Assembly (NCBI GenBank): GCA_963971425.1
Contig: OZ020520.1
Span: 12,523,807-12,587,806 of the forward strand
Length of the DNA: 64,000 nucleotides
From: Bryoerythrophyllum caledonicum
Taxonomy: Eukaryota; Streptophyta; Bryopsida; Pottiales; Pottiaceae
Reading direction: 5' to 3'
Translations under genes and position numbers: made by a program
In this document: positions 23,601-35,353 of the stretch, piece after piece
Layout: every line of letters begins with the position of its first letter
How positions within the stretch are numbered: the first letter of the stretch is position 1
Notes under the pieces: generated by a model
The model's input: the letters and a program-made list of their open reading frames with translations, nothing else
Told to the model about the DNA's origin: nothing
Databases searched by the model: none

Positions 23601-26600
23601 GTAGTGGGGCATGTTGAGTGGCAAAATAGTTGTTTAGCAACATTTAGGGCACTTTTTATTAGTTTGGATGGGGTGAAGTGGCAGGTTTTGAAATCCTCAT
23701 TGTTCATGATGTGTGTGCCGTTAGGTAAAGTAATTTGATTTAGTTCAAAAATATTTTTTGAGAGGAGTTTTTGTAGAAGCTTTTGGAAGAGTTGGGCATT
23801 GAGTGTGTTATGATTTAGTGTTTCTTGGCGCCATATTATTTCTAGTGTTGTAGGATTAATGAGGAAGTTTGGGAGTGTACTTCTAAGGTGGGCTTTAGCT
23901 ATATGTTTTAATAAGAAGAATGTTCGTGTTATTGGTGACCTTATGCAGTCACTTTTTTTAATTCTTGGTATGTTTTCGGCGCCACCATATAGGGAAAGGG
24001 CGTAATGAGTTAATCCATTATATATTTTTCCAAGTCTTCTTTTATCATTTAAAGCATTTTGTAGTTGTTCGCCTATACATCGGAGGTATGCGTTTTTGAG
24101 GGAGAAAGCTTCTAGTCCAAATAGATTATGTGGTAGTTGGGTTATTGCGTTTGACATACATTTTGGTAATCCACATATGGTTTTTTGTATGGCTATTATT
24201 TTTTTATCAAGTTTTTTGATAGCTGGCATAGAGTATGGTACACTGTAGAAAATGTATGCCACTCCTGGGCGTAGTACGGTATCAACCATTTTTATTTTCT
24301 GTTTCATGGTGGCTGGGCATGTTGATAGTTCTTTGCATTGTTTGATGAGCTTCGTCGTTGTGGTGCGGATTTGGATTTTCCATTTTAGTGAGGGAACAAG
24401 GTTTGTACCTAAATATATGTATGGTTCATTTTGGTGTAGTATGGGGATCGGTTGGTTGTGGTAATTGATGTTCGAGGCTTGCATTAGGGCTTTGAAAGTG
24501 GTAGGGTTTAATTTGGATTTGTTTGGGCATCCGGTAGCGGCACATTTTGGGACACCTACGTCCATACCAGCCCATTTATAGTATCTATCAATTTTATTTA
24601 GTTGTATTTGTATATGTTGGATTTTGTTAGTTATGACGGCGAGGTCATCTGCATATGCGGCAGAGTTTATTGTGACTTGTGAGGTACCAAACGTGTATCC
24701 GTTGTTGCCTTGTTGTAGCCATCTAAATAATGGTTCTAAGAATATGATGAATAAGTATGGGCTAAGGGTGTCCCCTTGTATGGTTCCTCTTTGTATGGGT
24801 ATAGGTTTTGTTTTCCCAAAGTGTTCACCAATATAGTAGGTGGATGATTGGGAGTAGATGTTTCCTACAAGTATAGTTGCATCTTTTGGATAGCCAAGGT
24901 CCATCATTATTGTTAGTAGTCGGGCATGATCTATTGAGCCAAAGGCGTTTTTAAAATCAACGTATAATATGAATATATCATGGTTAGTGAATTTTACGTC
25001 TTCTAGTGCGGCTATTATGGTTTGTATTTGTCGGGCGGTGCTTCTCTCTGCTCTAAATCCTTCTTGACTATCGTGTAGGATTTTGAATTTTTCACCGTAT
25101 GAGGATAGTATGGAGGTAAGTGTACTGGTGAAGAGTTTGTATATTGTGTTAGCTAGTGCAATTGGCCTATGGTTGGATAGTATAGATGGATCACCTTTTT
25201 GTATAGTAAAATTGTTGCACTTGATTTCCATGAGGTCAGTATTTGTTTTTGTTTATAGCAGTGAGAGAAGAATAGGAATAGTAATTTATGAAACCTTGGA
25301 GGCATGTTTTTGAGTATTGAGTTTGATATGCGGTCTGGGCTTGGGGCTTTGTTGTTACCAAGATTTTGAAGGCATGTGTCGTACGTGGCTTTATTAAGGT
25401 ATTGATGTAGTGGAATTTCTGGCTCGCCTCTTTTGTCCAGGGTATATCCATCTAGGTCATGCCGTGGGTATTGGCGTACTGCACATGTACATTTGTTTTG
25501 ATGTTGTGGTTGGTAGTTACATGTTGGTACTGTTGGTCTATTGGTTTTTGTTTGTTGGTTGAATATTTCATTCGCAATGTCTTCGGGGCTAGTTAGAATA
25601 TTATTGAATTGATCTGTGATACAATTTAGTGGTGGGGATTCTAGATTCTTAAAGACTTTTCTGTTAATTTTCTTAGGGCTAATTTCATATATGTGTCTAT
25701 ATTTCGAGATGGCTTTTTTAATGTTATCTTTGGTGTGTTTTGAGGTTATTTTTCTAGCTTGTATGTTGGCATTTTTTGCAATTAGTGCGATATCATTTAT
25801 CCATGTATCGTAGGGCATATCCGGGGCGGTGGGGTGGGAATTTGGGTATGTTGTAGAGTTAGTAGTTCATTGCATATGGGGTGGTTGCGCCATTGAGAGT
25901 TATTTTTTACCAGTCTTATAGTTTTCCGTATAACATGGTATGTAGTGAGATGTTGTTTCCAAGTTTTAGAAAGTTTTCGTGGTAGATATCCTCCTTGTTG
26001 AGATGTTCTGTTTGTTAACTGGGGTGTTGGATGGGCTCTACAAGTTTGTTCTAGTGTGTTAGAGATTTCTTTGATGAGTGTATCTAGGATTTCACATGCT
26101 TCTTGCCATTGTATTTGTGATAGTTGATTGTTATTTTCTAGAGTATTTAAGAGGGAGTCTATTAGCATGGATTGTTCTTCAAAGAATTTTGTGTTGAATT
26201 TTACTAAGTTGTCTTTTGGGATGGGGTTGAGTATGCGTATAGTGTCATTGTTTAGGATTGTGGGTGTTCTATTAATTAAGGTATTATTTGGTATGTGTAA
26301 ATGTATGGGTGTGTGGTCCGAGTTGAGAATAACATCCTTGTTTGTTGTAGAGGTATATTGTGTATTGTTGTTGGTATTTATATAAAATCCATCTATTAGA
26401 CTCCAATCGCTATAATTGTAGCCGCCTTGTCTAGAGAATTGTGTATCAGTTTTTATGTATGTGAGGTTTAAGTTTTCTGTGAAGTGACGCCATTGGTAGT
26501 CTATGGTTTGGGGGGTGGTACTATGGTTTCCATTTTGGCGTCCAATTAACGCTATATCTCTATTAAAGTCTCCGCATAGTATGTATGTGTGATTGGGGTT

Positions 26601-27770
26601 GTTATTTATTTGAGATGTGATAGTGTTTTGTATGTCATTAATGAATCTAGTATCTTTGGGGTGAGATGGCATATACATGTGAAGGATCAGCCATGGTTGT
26701 AGTGGGTAATTAGTGATTTTGATTATTTGAAGGTAAGGGGATATGTGCATTGGGGTGGGGATTTTTTTGATGTTGCCCGGGAAAGAGTATTTTTTATGTA
26801 TTAGTGTAAGGAGACCACCGCGTCCCGGTGTGTATGGTCTCCGTTGTTGAATACATCTAGTATGTGTGTGTGTATTGTTGAAAATGACTTTATAGTGGTG
26901 AAATAAGTTTTGTATATATTTTGTGGATTTTGTGGCGGATAGTTTTGTTTCTTGTATAACTATAATGGCTGGCGGTGTGTTTGTATGTGTTGGCCATGTG
27001 TTTGTATGTGTGACTAGAGTTTGTAAGCTTGGGAGGGCGGTGTTTAGAGAGGAGGCATTCCATGTGATTATATATGTATTTTCTTGATTTGGATTATTGT
27101 TTTGGTTTTGTGGTCGTAGGTAAGGGGGTGGGGGGGGTGGATGGGTATATTCTGGTATTTGGTCAAGGCATTTTAGTGATTCAATAATTAAATTGTTGGG
27201 AAGGTATGGAAATTTTTGTTTTACAGTTTCTTGTGATGGTGGCATATGATGATTGTGTATAAAATCATATAGTTCTTTATGTATTGATGTTTTATGGTTT
27301 ATAATATTTTGGTTATTTTCAATGAATGATATATAGGGGTGTGGGGTGTTGATGTGTCTTTCGGGGGGGTTTTGTAGATTAGCAAGGGAGTTTAGTAGTG
27401 TATTGGTCCATTGAGTTATGTTTGGGTTTTGTTGATTTAGTAGGAGGTTACATTCGTCTACGTGTGGGTGGATGGTAGTTACTATGGCATATAGGATGTG
27501 TGGTGAGGGGTGTTCGTTTAGTTGTTGTATATATTGGATAATGTGTGGGTGTGTGTTGGCGTATGATAGGTGTAGTGTATGTGTGGGTTTTAGTATAGGT
27601 GCAAATGATTGGGCAATATGTCTATGTTCCGGTTGTAATTTTATTGTGTTTGGTATAAAATATATTTTGGCATTCTTTTTGTGTTGTGTTCGGTGTCTTT
27701 TTAGTATGTTTGGCATAGGTCCTGGGTTGGTTTCTATGTCTCCTCCAAGTGTTAGTAGTAGTTTATAGTG
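20675..27770 (-). pseudogene. LINE A ORF2: 2A, APE endonuclease, reverse transcriptase, RNase H, Cys/His motif
   Basis: Replication polyprotein of about 2,350 codons. It begins with the 2A motif HYKLLLTLGGDIETNPGP and a basic segment (MPNILKRHRTQHKKNAK). Endonuclease, about 27.1-26.2 kb: TWNASSLNT, IQETKLSATKS, MYMPSHP, CGDFNRDIALIG, LNSDHTP. Reverse transcriptase, about 25.2-24.5 kb: ILYVDFKNAFGSIDH, QRGTIQGDTLSPYLF, YADDLAVI. RNase H, about 22.1-21.7 kb: YTDGSF, LRAELMAI, IFTDCINALYL, VRAHANIDGNEQADKLAKEG. C-terminal CPIC...H...C near 21.33 kb. Lesions: a lost base in the Pro codons near 25.80 kb, a frameshift near 25.2 kb at YKKGDPSIL, and a TAG at 21515. Between RT and RNase H lie about 650 residues without a known domain. 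The domain order is like I/Ingi-type LINEs rather than ordinary plant L1. Confidence 0.92.
27717..27770 (-). other. 2A-like ribosome-skipping motif, element A downstream copy (intact)
   Basis: Encodes HYKLLLTLGGDIETNPGP followed by MPN. It keeps the D-x-E-x-NPGP signature in which, in known 2A peptides, the Gly-Pro bond is skipped. It sits directly before the endonuclease ORF. Its frame stays open upstream for at least about 45 codons, so it is not an artefact of choosing the Met. Confidence 0.85.
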
Positions 27771-28891
27771 TGGTGGTTTGTTATTATGTTTAATGGTTAT
27801 ATGTTTTTTTGTTTTTCTAGTATATTTTTTTGTTTTTTTTTTAAATTTTATCCTTGTATTGGGGGATGTGAGTGTTATGTTTTTTTTTCTTTTGAATGGG
27901 TTTTCTTTGGATTGATTTTCTTAGGTTTTTTGTTTTGTTTTGGTTTATTGTTTTGTATATTATTTTTGTTAATTAGTTTGGTGTTTGTTTTTGTACTTTG
28001 GTTTGTGTTAGTTTTAATGTGTAGATTTTGACTTGTATTTTTGCGTCTTTTTTCGTATGTGGTGGAGTATACGTAAGTGTATGTGTTGTAGGTAGTATTT
28101 GTATATTTTATTTTGTACTTTTTTGATTGTATGTATTCGTCTTTGTATGTGTGTGAGAGTATGTATGTGTTTCGTTGATGATGCGTGGTTGTCTTTGCGT
28201 GTGTATATGTAGTTGTGTTTGATTTTATACTAGTATTTAAGTGTATGTTTGTATAAGTACGTGCCTCAATATTCATTATGGTATTTGTATTATGTTGTTG
28301 ATGTGATATATTTGTGGTTTTGAAAAGGGGGGCAAGTTTTTGGGCTTTGTGGTCGTATTCGGGTTGTAGTTTTATGGTATTTGGTATGAAATATGTTATG
28401 GTATTCTTTTTGTGCGGAGCGGGGTGTCTTTTTAATATGTTCGGCATGGGTCCGAGGTTAGTCTCTATGTCTCCTCCTATTAATATTAGTATTTTGTGGT
28501 AGATTGGTTTTTTCTTTTGTTTGAGAGTTTTTTGTTTTGGTATGTGGCTTTGGTATTTTATTTTTTGTTTATTTGATTGTATGTATTTGTCTTTATATGT
28601 GTGTGTGTATATGTATGTGTTTCTTTGATGGTGTGTGTTTAATTTTGTATGTGTGTGTGTATATGTAGTTGTATTTGGTTTTGTATTAGTATTCATATGT
28701 GTGTTTGTATTAATATGCGGCTCAATATTCGTCTTGGTATTCGTATTAGTATTCGTATTAGTGGATGTTTTTAACTTTTTATGTGGCCATGTGTTTATGT
28801 GCCTAGTTGTTTTTGTTTCGGCATTGTGTATATGTGTGTGTGTATGTGTATATGTGTGTATGTGTGTGTATGTTATTATTATTATTATCAT
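27771..28891 (-). pseudogene. LINE A leader ORF, Thr/Asn/Tyr/Lys-rich, two tandem 2A modules
   Basis: The 338-codon frame 28891-27875 starts with low-complexity Tyr-Thr-His and Asn-Thr repeats. It contains HHQRNTYIYTHTYKDKYIQS, then a first 2A-like motif (28448-28498), then a second HHQRNTYILSHTYKDEYIQS block. Near a run of nine A's (about 27884-27892) the frame must shift to enter the second 2A and ORF2. The two modules are clear duplicates. No known domain. Confidence 0.75.
28448..28498 (-). other. 2A-like motif, element A upstream copy (NPGP changed to NLGP)
   Basis: Encodes KILILIGGDIETNLGP followed by MPNILKRHP. The invariant Pro before Gly is Leu, which is expected to abolish ribosome skipping. 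The downstream copy at 27717-27770 is intact. Confidence 0.85.
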
Positions 28892-28912
28892 TATTATTAT
28901 TATTATTTTCTT
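28872..28912. repeat. (TTA)n microsatellite
   Basis: A run of TTA units with one TCA interruption, inside the 5' side of the element A leader. Confidence 0.85.
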
Positions 28913-29497
28913 TGTATTTGTCCCCGTGTGTATGTGATTGTTATGTTTGAGAGTATATTTATGTGGGTTTATGTTGGTATGTGAGGGGGTATGTAGGTTA
29001 TTATTTTTATATGTGGTGTTAGTGTTATATGTTTTGGAGTTTATATAGTGTTTTATGTTTGTATTAGTATGTATTTTGGTATTTATACTGATGTTTATAT
29101 TTGTATAGGTATTTGTACAAATGTCAGTATTTTTGTTTTGTATAATACATGTATATGTATATGCATTTGTATTTGTATTGTGTACACAGTATTTGTTATA
29201 GTATTTGTTTTTATTTTTATTTTTATTCTTTGTTTTTATACAATGTATGTATACCGTATTGTATATCGTATATTTTGTGGTATATGTCTTTGTATGTATT
29301 TATGTATTCTACCATGTATACTGATGTATAAATCTTCGTATATATGGTGGAAAATACTACATAGGTGCTACCAAGTATTAGTATAAATTTATAGTATGTA
29401 TGGATAGTGGCTAGATGTATTCTATTGCGGTCGTATTCTATAAAATACGGGTGAGGTGTTGAGTCTTTGGCTTTGAGGTTGTCTTTCTTCACATTTT

Positions 29498-31145
29498 TTA
29501 CGAGTCTTCTTCAATTGAGGTGTGAGGTTTGGACCCCGTGATGTTTTGCAACATTGCAAAGGTGGTACCAACACATTCTTGGATCTTCAACATTTGGTCC
29601 TTGATTTCTTGGAGTTCTTTGGCTTTTGCTTCCGCTTGTTCTTTGACTTCTTGCCTCAAAATCTTGTTATTTGCTTCGAATGCCTCCGCTAGGTCCTTCT
29701 TGGTGATTGCTTGGGATGGGTTGTGAAGTTTGAAGGTCTCCACCGTGTTAATGATGGCTTTGTTGATGTCTTCAAAGCCAAACTCTATGAGTTGGGCTTG
29801 GGTGGGAGGCTCAATTCCATCTATGCTTCTTCTATGAGGAGCAAACTCCACGAAGTGGCCACCTATGGGAATGGTTTTCCCCGTGAATGCTCTATACACG
29901 ATTGGGTTAGCACACACCACATTTGCACTTCCATTATGGCAAACTCCATTGTCTTTGTGAAACCAAATAGAGCAAACATTGAAATTTCCCACAATTGTAT
30001 GAATAGCATTAGTGGTCTCAATAACATTCATAAGTATAGGGAGGTGGGAGAGTGTTAGGGTGAGAGCGTCTTTCTTAGCTTTCATTTCTTTGGTGATACC
30101 AGGTTCCTCCAAGGGGCTTCTTTGTTTGCATGACTTCTTGACGTGCGGTTACTTGTAGCTCTTGGATTTTCTTGGTTTGTTGCGGGGTGGTGGTCAAGAT
30201 GAAGTCAAAGCCATCTCTTTTTGCCTTCTGCACGCTAGTCACTTCAAAATCATGCCCACGTTTAAAGCTAGATTCAAGGACCTCTTTAAAGAGGTGATTA
30301 GCGGCAATGTTATGCAACGAAGGACTTTGAATTTTGACTGATAAGCTAGAATGATGTGCAATGCTATGGTAAGTTTTACATACCTTTCCCACCACGTTGA
30401 CCTCATCGATTTCGAGAATGAAGGGTCTAATCCCTTTGAGGAGGAGTAGGCCATCAATCTCCGGTTTAGCAAGGTGTAGTTTGATTAGTTCTGACCAAAC
30501 ACCTTTTTTCCCTCCTCCTTGTTTAATGCTTAAGCAATGAATTGAAATGGGTTGAATGAGCTTCTTACCAAGAGGGATGTCCATGTCTTTGAGGCGGTTA
30601 GTAACCATCTCTTTGACTTCATCATGCAACATAGGGTTAGTGGGTAGTTCAAAATGGATAGCTACTTGGAAATCTAAAGCTAAACCCGTACCTTCATCCA
30701 CATGAATGTTGGTTGGTACTTGTGTGAGGTTGTAGTGTTGCCCTCCTAGGCCATCTGCCTCTCTCTAGTGTGGATAGAGAATCTGTGGGATGTGTGGGAA
30801 GGCCATTCGAGCTTGCTTGACTTCTCGGGCTTCATTCTCTTTGAGCCCTCTGGTCACCATGTCTTCGGTTGTTTTTTCGTAAAGGAGCTCATCTAATCCC
30901 TCTTCCACAGCTAGGTCTTCCATCACTTGGAAACCTAGCCAAAATTTGAAGCAACTAATGTCAGGGTTCGTGATGAGTGCCATACCTTTTTTTCCCATGT
31001 CATCTTGGGCGTTTCTGCTCTTCTTGCTGCTCCCTGGTTCTTCTTCGTTTCGTCTGGAACCTTTCTCTTTTGGAGCTGTGACTTTTTGTACAATCAACTC
31101 GTCAACTTCCATCTCCTCATTGAACATGATGCTCCTACTACTCAT
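29498..31145 (-). pseudogene. LINE A ORF1 (family-specific protein), broken
   Basis: Likely start ATG 31145 (MSSRSIMFNEEMEVDELIVQ). The first part is Lys/Glu/Ser-rich (APKEKGSRRNEEE), then FKFWLGFQVMEDLAVEEGLDE and QARMAFPHIPQILYP. A TAG at 30765 breaks the frame just there. The frame resumes through YNLTQVP, LALDFQVAIHFELP, a core with GVWSELIKLHLAKPEIDGLL and VVGKVCKTYHSIA, then shifts near 30.11 kb into KAKKDALTLTLS, IWFHKDNG, HNGSANVVCANPIVYRAF and HFVEFAPHRRSIDGIEPPT. It ends in a predicted coiled coil. By position it is the RNA-binding ORF1 protein of the LINE, but I recognise no RRM or zinc knuckle. Confidence 0.75.
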
Positions 31146-32365
31146 TTCAAGGCAGCCCTTATGATGTAAATTTTTTTGAAAGAAAGGTTTGAGGGGACTT
31201 ACCTGGATTTGATGGGAGGCGTTGATGATGGCTGATGGTGACTTGTGGTGGTCTTCACCTGCTGTAGTCAGTTCTTCCCTAGCGGCTGAGTGTCGTGGGA
31301 GGCTTGATTTGGTGGGAGCTTTCTGAAGGAGCCGTTCGCTCCTGCAACGTGCGTGGCGCGCTTCCCTGTTTGCGTGGGCTACCTCCTCGCTCTTGTTCCA
31401 GTCCCTTGTCCTTGCTCCACTGTTGGGCTTCTTGAGAGCCTTGGCTCTCGCTCCTCTTCTTGTCTTCTTCTTCGGCCTGTCTTCTTGTTCTGTGTCCACT
31501 TCGTTTCGTCTTGCTCTCTCTTCTTCCGCTGGTTCCTTTCTTGCTCGTCCGCTTCTGATCCTGATTTCTTCCCTGGGCTTCACCCGTAGTCTGTGTTTGC
31601 GTGTCGCACTTCTCCGCTTCGTCCCCCACCTGCTTTTCTTCGCGCTCCTCTCGAGCTTGGGCTCCCTTCCTGATGTTGTAAGTGCCTTGGCGGCGCTTTT
31701 CTCTGCTGGTTCCTTGGAGGTCTTGTGTTTGGGGAGGGCTTCGTGCTTGTGTTCCGTGTCCTCGGCTGAGGTTGATCTCCTGCTTTGGCTCTTCCTCCGT
31801 TTTGTTTTGGTTGAGCCGATCTGCACATTCAGAATTTGTGAGTGAGTTATGTGGGTCGAGAACTTACCTTTGGAGTTGTGGTAGTCGCGATCGTGTCTGT
31901 GTGCGTCTTGTTTTGTTGTTGTCCTCTCCTGTGTACGTTGGGTCGTCTTGTGTGGCGTCGTTTGTCTCAAAGTGGTGCTTGAAGCGAGGAGTACAATAGC
32001 TGTCTCGTTTTGGCGTTGATGGCGGAGGTTGGTAGTAACTCTGTGGAGCTGTGTCCCTAGCCGGTGTTGTTGTCGGGGGGTTACAGGAGTCCGTCTATGG
32101 TCGTAGGTCCTGGTCCTTGGTGAGGAGCGACAATGTGTTCGAGGAGCGAGGGCTGTCCAGGGTCGGTGTTGATGTCGAGGGGTTGGGGGAGTTTGTCTAT
32201 ATGTTGAGGGTCTTGGGCCTTGGTGATGAGCGACCCTTTGTTCGCGGAGCGATGTCTGTCCAGAGTCAGGTTGGGTCTTGATCCGGGTTGAGGGAGGCGA
32301 GCAGTGTGCTTGGGGGAGGAGGTCTATCCAGCTTCTGTTCCTGTGAGGGGAGTGTACTCGGGGGT

Positions 32366-34114
32366 TGTAGAGTAAAAATTTTAGATTTGTCTATCAAACC
32401 CCAAGCTACATATTAAAATTGGTTCGGGAAAAGGTCTTTTCGTTTAGCGTATCTAGTAACTAGAGGTCACACATAGGTACAAAGAAGATAATTCTATTAT
32501 TAATATTACAAAGTATTCTCTCAAATAAACCCAAGAATCTATACCTACAATTTAACTAATCTCACTCTTATTGTAGACCCCATGTTTTGTATGTAGAGGG
32601 AAGTCAAATAGACAATAATCAAGGGTGCATCAACCCCAGGCGGTAATAGCCTAGTCAAATAGACAGTAATTTAGTCAAATAGACAGTAGCCATGAAATGG
32701 ATGCAATTCATTAATTATTATCAGGCTACTTACTAGGAACCAAGTCTATCTACTTATGTCGTGCAATGATGCATAAGTTTATGGTAAGAAAGTTTTACTT
32801 ATCTCAAGCAAACTCCCGCTCATCTTTTACAAAGTAATTCCAATACGCCATAATGTTTTCCTAGCCTAAATTACCTTAAAAGTATTTCTTCATTTCTCTT
32901 TATAACATTCACTTTTAATTATTAATACCATTTATAAACTTACAAATTATCTTTAAACTAAATTACTACAATGACAATAATAATTTCCGAGTGTTATTCT
33001 ATTTTCTTTATTTACTCATGATATTCAATATTCAACTATAAGGGTGATCAATCCTCAAGGAATTTCTATGTCTAATTCATAAAGAAATCATTCAATCATT
33101 AAATTTGCTATTATCATTCAACATCTAGTTTAAGATTTCACGTCATCATGCCAAGTTTCTTCTATTAGACCCGTGAGTAGATTAGGTAGCAAGTCTAATC
33201 AAAGGAATCTAATAACACAAGTATTTTTATAATTAAAGTAATATCACACTCATCACTATGACCCTTTCTCCAGATCCATAGTTCAATTACTCAATAGGCA
33301 TTACTAATTTATGCCACTTAAATGTTTGCATTTCATGAATGTAAATTAATTAATTTATTGTGCACAATTATTTATCACAATGTTAAGAACTATCCACTCA
33401 TTCACATTTTCTAATGAACTGTAATAGCCTCCACTGTTCAATTCTCACTCAATCTCCATGAGTTTCTCTTTCCACCAGACAGTAACTCCCAACGCCTGAT
33501 ATTGCTCTCTGGCTTAATTGAGTCAATTAGACCACACACCATGATATGGATGCATAATGCATGCTTGACACGCTGCAATCACCCATAACTGACTTGGTCA
33601 ACTTGACATCATGTTACTTTCTATTCACTTCTACTTAGTCTGAAGTTATCTAATAAACATAACTACAATTGGACTCTTGATATTCTTAGTTCAACTTTTT
33701 ATCCAAACAGACAACTTCAAATTGACATAATAATTCTTTTTATTACTTGAAGCACAATTGTCAATTGAAATTGAACATCAGCAAGAGTTTGCAACAACTC
33801 TATTCTCTTTAAGATAACTCGCACTCAAGCTTTCTACTTTGACTCACACACTCAAGATTTTCTATTTTCTAATGTTGTGTAGTGCTTCCTTCTTCCTCAA
33901 TTCTTACTTAAAGATTCAAAGTCAAATGGACACGACCACTACAATCAGAACCGAAGGGGTGCTGACTAAGGTTACCGTCCATTTGAATCTCTTTTGAAAT
34001 CTCACGGCCTTAGTTATTCACATCCTCAAGTTATTTCCAAAACTGTTTGGAATTTTACCCCGTTTATACTATTAAGTTGAAAAAACATACGTAATGAAAA
34101 TTTTAGTGTTCACA
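32366..34114. mobile_element. Solo LTR inserted in the 5' leader of LINE A
   Basis: 1,749 bp starting TGTAGAG and ending GTTCACA (TG...CA ends). It is flanked by the exact 5-bp duplication GGGGT at 32361-32365 and 34115-34119. The body is AT-rich with no coding capacity, unlike the GC-richer LINE leader on both sides. This is what recombination between the two LTRs of a retrovirus-like plant retrotransposon leaves behind. The superfamily and orientation cannot be told from the LTR alone. Confidence 0.85.
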
Positions 34115-34119
34115 GGGGT

Positions 34120-35343
34120 CAAGGGCTGTCCACCTTCTATGCTTGTGGGGTTTAATCCGAGTTTGTGTAGGACCTTGGTGTACTCGGGAGGCTGGGGCAA
34201 GCCGGCGTTGGTTTCGAGGAGTGAGGGTTGTCCACTGCTGGGCGGCCCAGGTTCGATTGCGGGAAGCAGGGGCTGTCCACTTCTGGTGCCTGGAGGGGTG
34301 GGTCTCAAGCTCGGGAGGTCTGTGTCTTCGGCTGTTTTCCGGGGCGGGTCGTTTTGGATATGTCTGTGCTCCCACTTTTGTTTGCTTCTCTTGTATCAGT
34401 CTTGTGTGTGTGTGTGCGCGGGTCCTTCCTGTCGGGCGTCTTGTGTCCAGATCTTGTCGTCTTGGTGTCTAGGTCTGGTCAGGTCGGGGAGGGTCTGTGT
34501 TTTCTTGGTTCCTGTGGTGTGTCGATCCTCAAGTTCCAGTCTTGTTTGCTCCTGTGTAATACCTTTGCCTACATTAATCTTGTAGTCGCGCCTTTCGGAG
34601 TTGTCGATATAGTTGGTTCTACCTGCATTTCTCCAGCGCTTCCGCGCGCAGTGTAATATTGCTAAGAATTTTAACCTAAGCCTATATGCTGTGCATCTAT
34701 TGTGTGTGCTGTGTTGCCTAAGCGAACTATTGGGCAAAGGATTTCTAGCTGATGGTTGCAAATAAGGACAAAAGATTGTAATGCATGGAGTATAATTGAA
34801 TCTAGTGCAAGTAATGGGAGGGAAAGAGATGCTTATCGCTGTTGTTGTTGGAACAAAGGTGTCGCATCTGCCATAGGGCAGCTCGATCTTGGGTGCAAGT
34901 CATAGATCTTCAATGTTGAGTGTAGCGTATGTGGGTTGGGGAGGTAGAGCAACTACTGGATTAGTGCAGATCTAGTTTGTGGAGATTAGATCTGGGGGAA
35001 GAATACGCCACTTAGAGGAGTAGTTAGTAGCTTAGATCTAAGCTCCAACATTGGTATCCCTGCTTTCAGCTCTTACCACCTCAAATCTAGCACAACTATC
35101 ACTCTTTGTAACGTATCTGCCCCGATCTTAATAAGAGCCCTTTCCAACTTCTCCAAATTCTCTCACAACTTTGCAAAAAATCCAGTCCAATCTCAGTTCC
35201 ACTGCAAACTAGGGCTCCGCAGCAACTCCAGCCACCTGTTGCTGCGCAAATGCTTGGTTTCTGAGACTGAGTCCCCTGCTCCCCTGACCACAAATCTCGG
35301 AGCTCTACTCAGTCCTCATTTTTCTTCAGTCCTCATTGTTACC
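34120..35343 (-). other. LINE A 5' leader, distal part
   Basis: Minus-strand leader upstream of the solo LTR. About 34.4-34.65 kb matches element D's leader near 53.45-53.69 kb at the translated level (RDYKINVG versus RDCKVNIG; RPRHQD versus QPRHQD). No full ORF is supported. The 5' end is set by the target duplication at 35344. Confidence 0.6.
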
Positions 35344-35353
35344 GTGTAGTTGA

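Larger units (their letters stand above)
20398..35343 (-). mobile_element. LINE element A, full length, inserted in element D
   Basis: Non-LTR retrotransposon reading right to left. It comprises a 5' leader (35343 to about 31150, interrupted by a solo LTR), ORF1 (31145-29498), a Thr/Asn/Tyr-rich leader with two 2A-like motifs (28891-27717), ORF2 (27770-20675), a 3' UTR, a hairpin and a five-unit (UUC) tail at 20411-20396. It is flanked by GTGYAGTTGA (20388-20397 and 35344-35353, one mismatch). Without the LTR and its 5-bp duplication it is about 13.2 kb. ORF1 carries a TAG and a frameshift, the leader a frameshift, and ORF2 two frameshifts and a TAG. All catalytic motifs are nonetheless present. 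It is dead as it stands. Confidence 0.9.

Noticed and set aside
28600..29400. Membrane-protein-like plus-strand ORFs rich in Val, Phe, Tyr and Cys
   Set aside because: They are the antisense of the Thr/Asn/Tyr-rich LINE leader (T/G-rich strand) and have no independent support.
32374..34106. A 10-bp AAAATTTTAG target duplication around the 1.7-kb insert
   Set aside because: The repeat lies inside both ends of the insert. TG...CA termini with GGGGT on both outer sides explain it better as a solo LTR.
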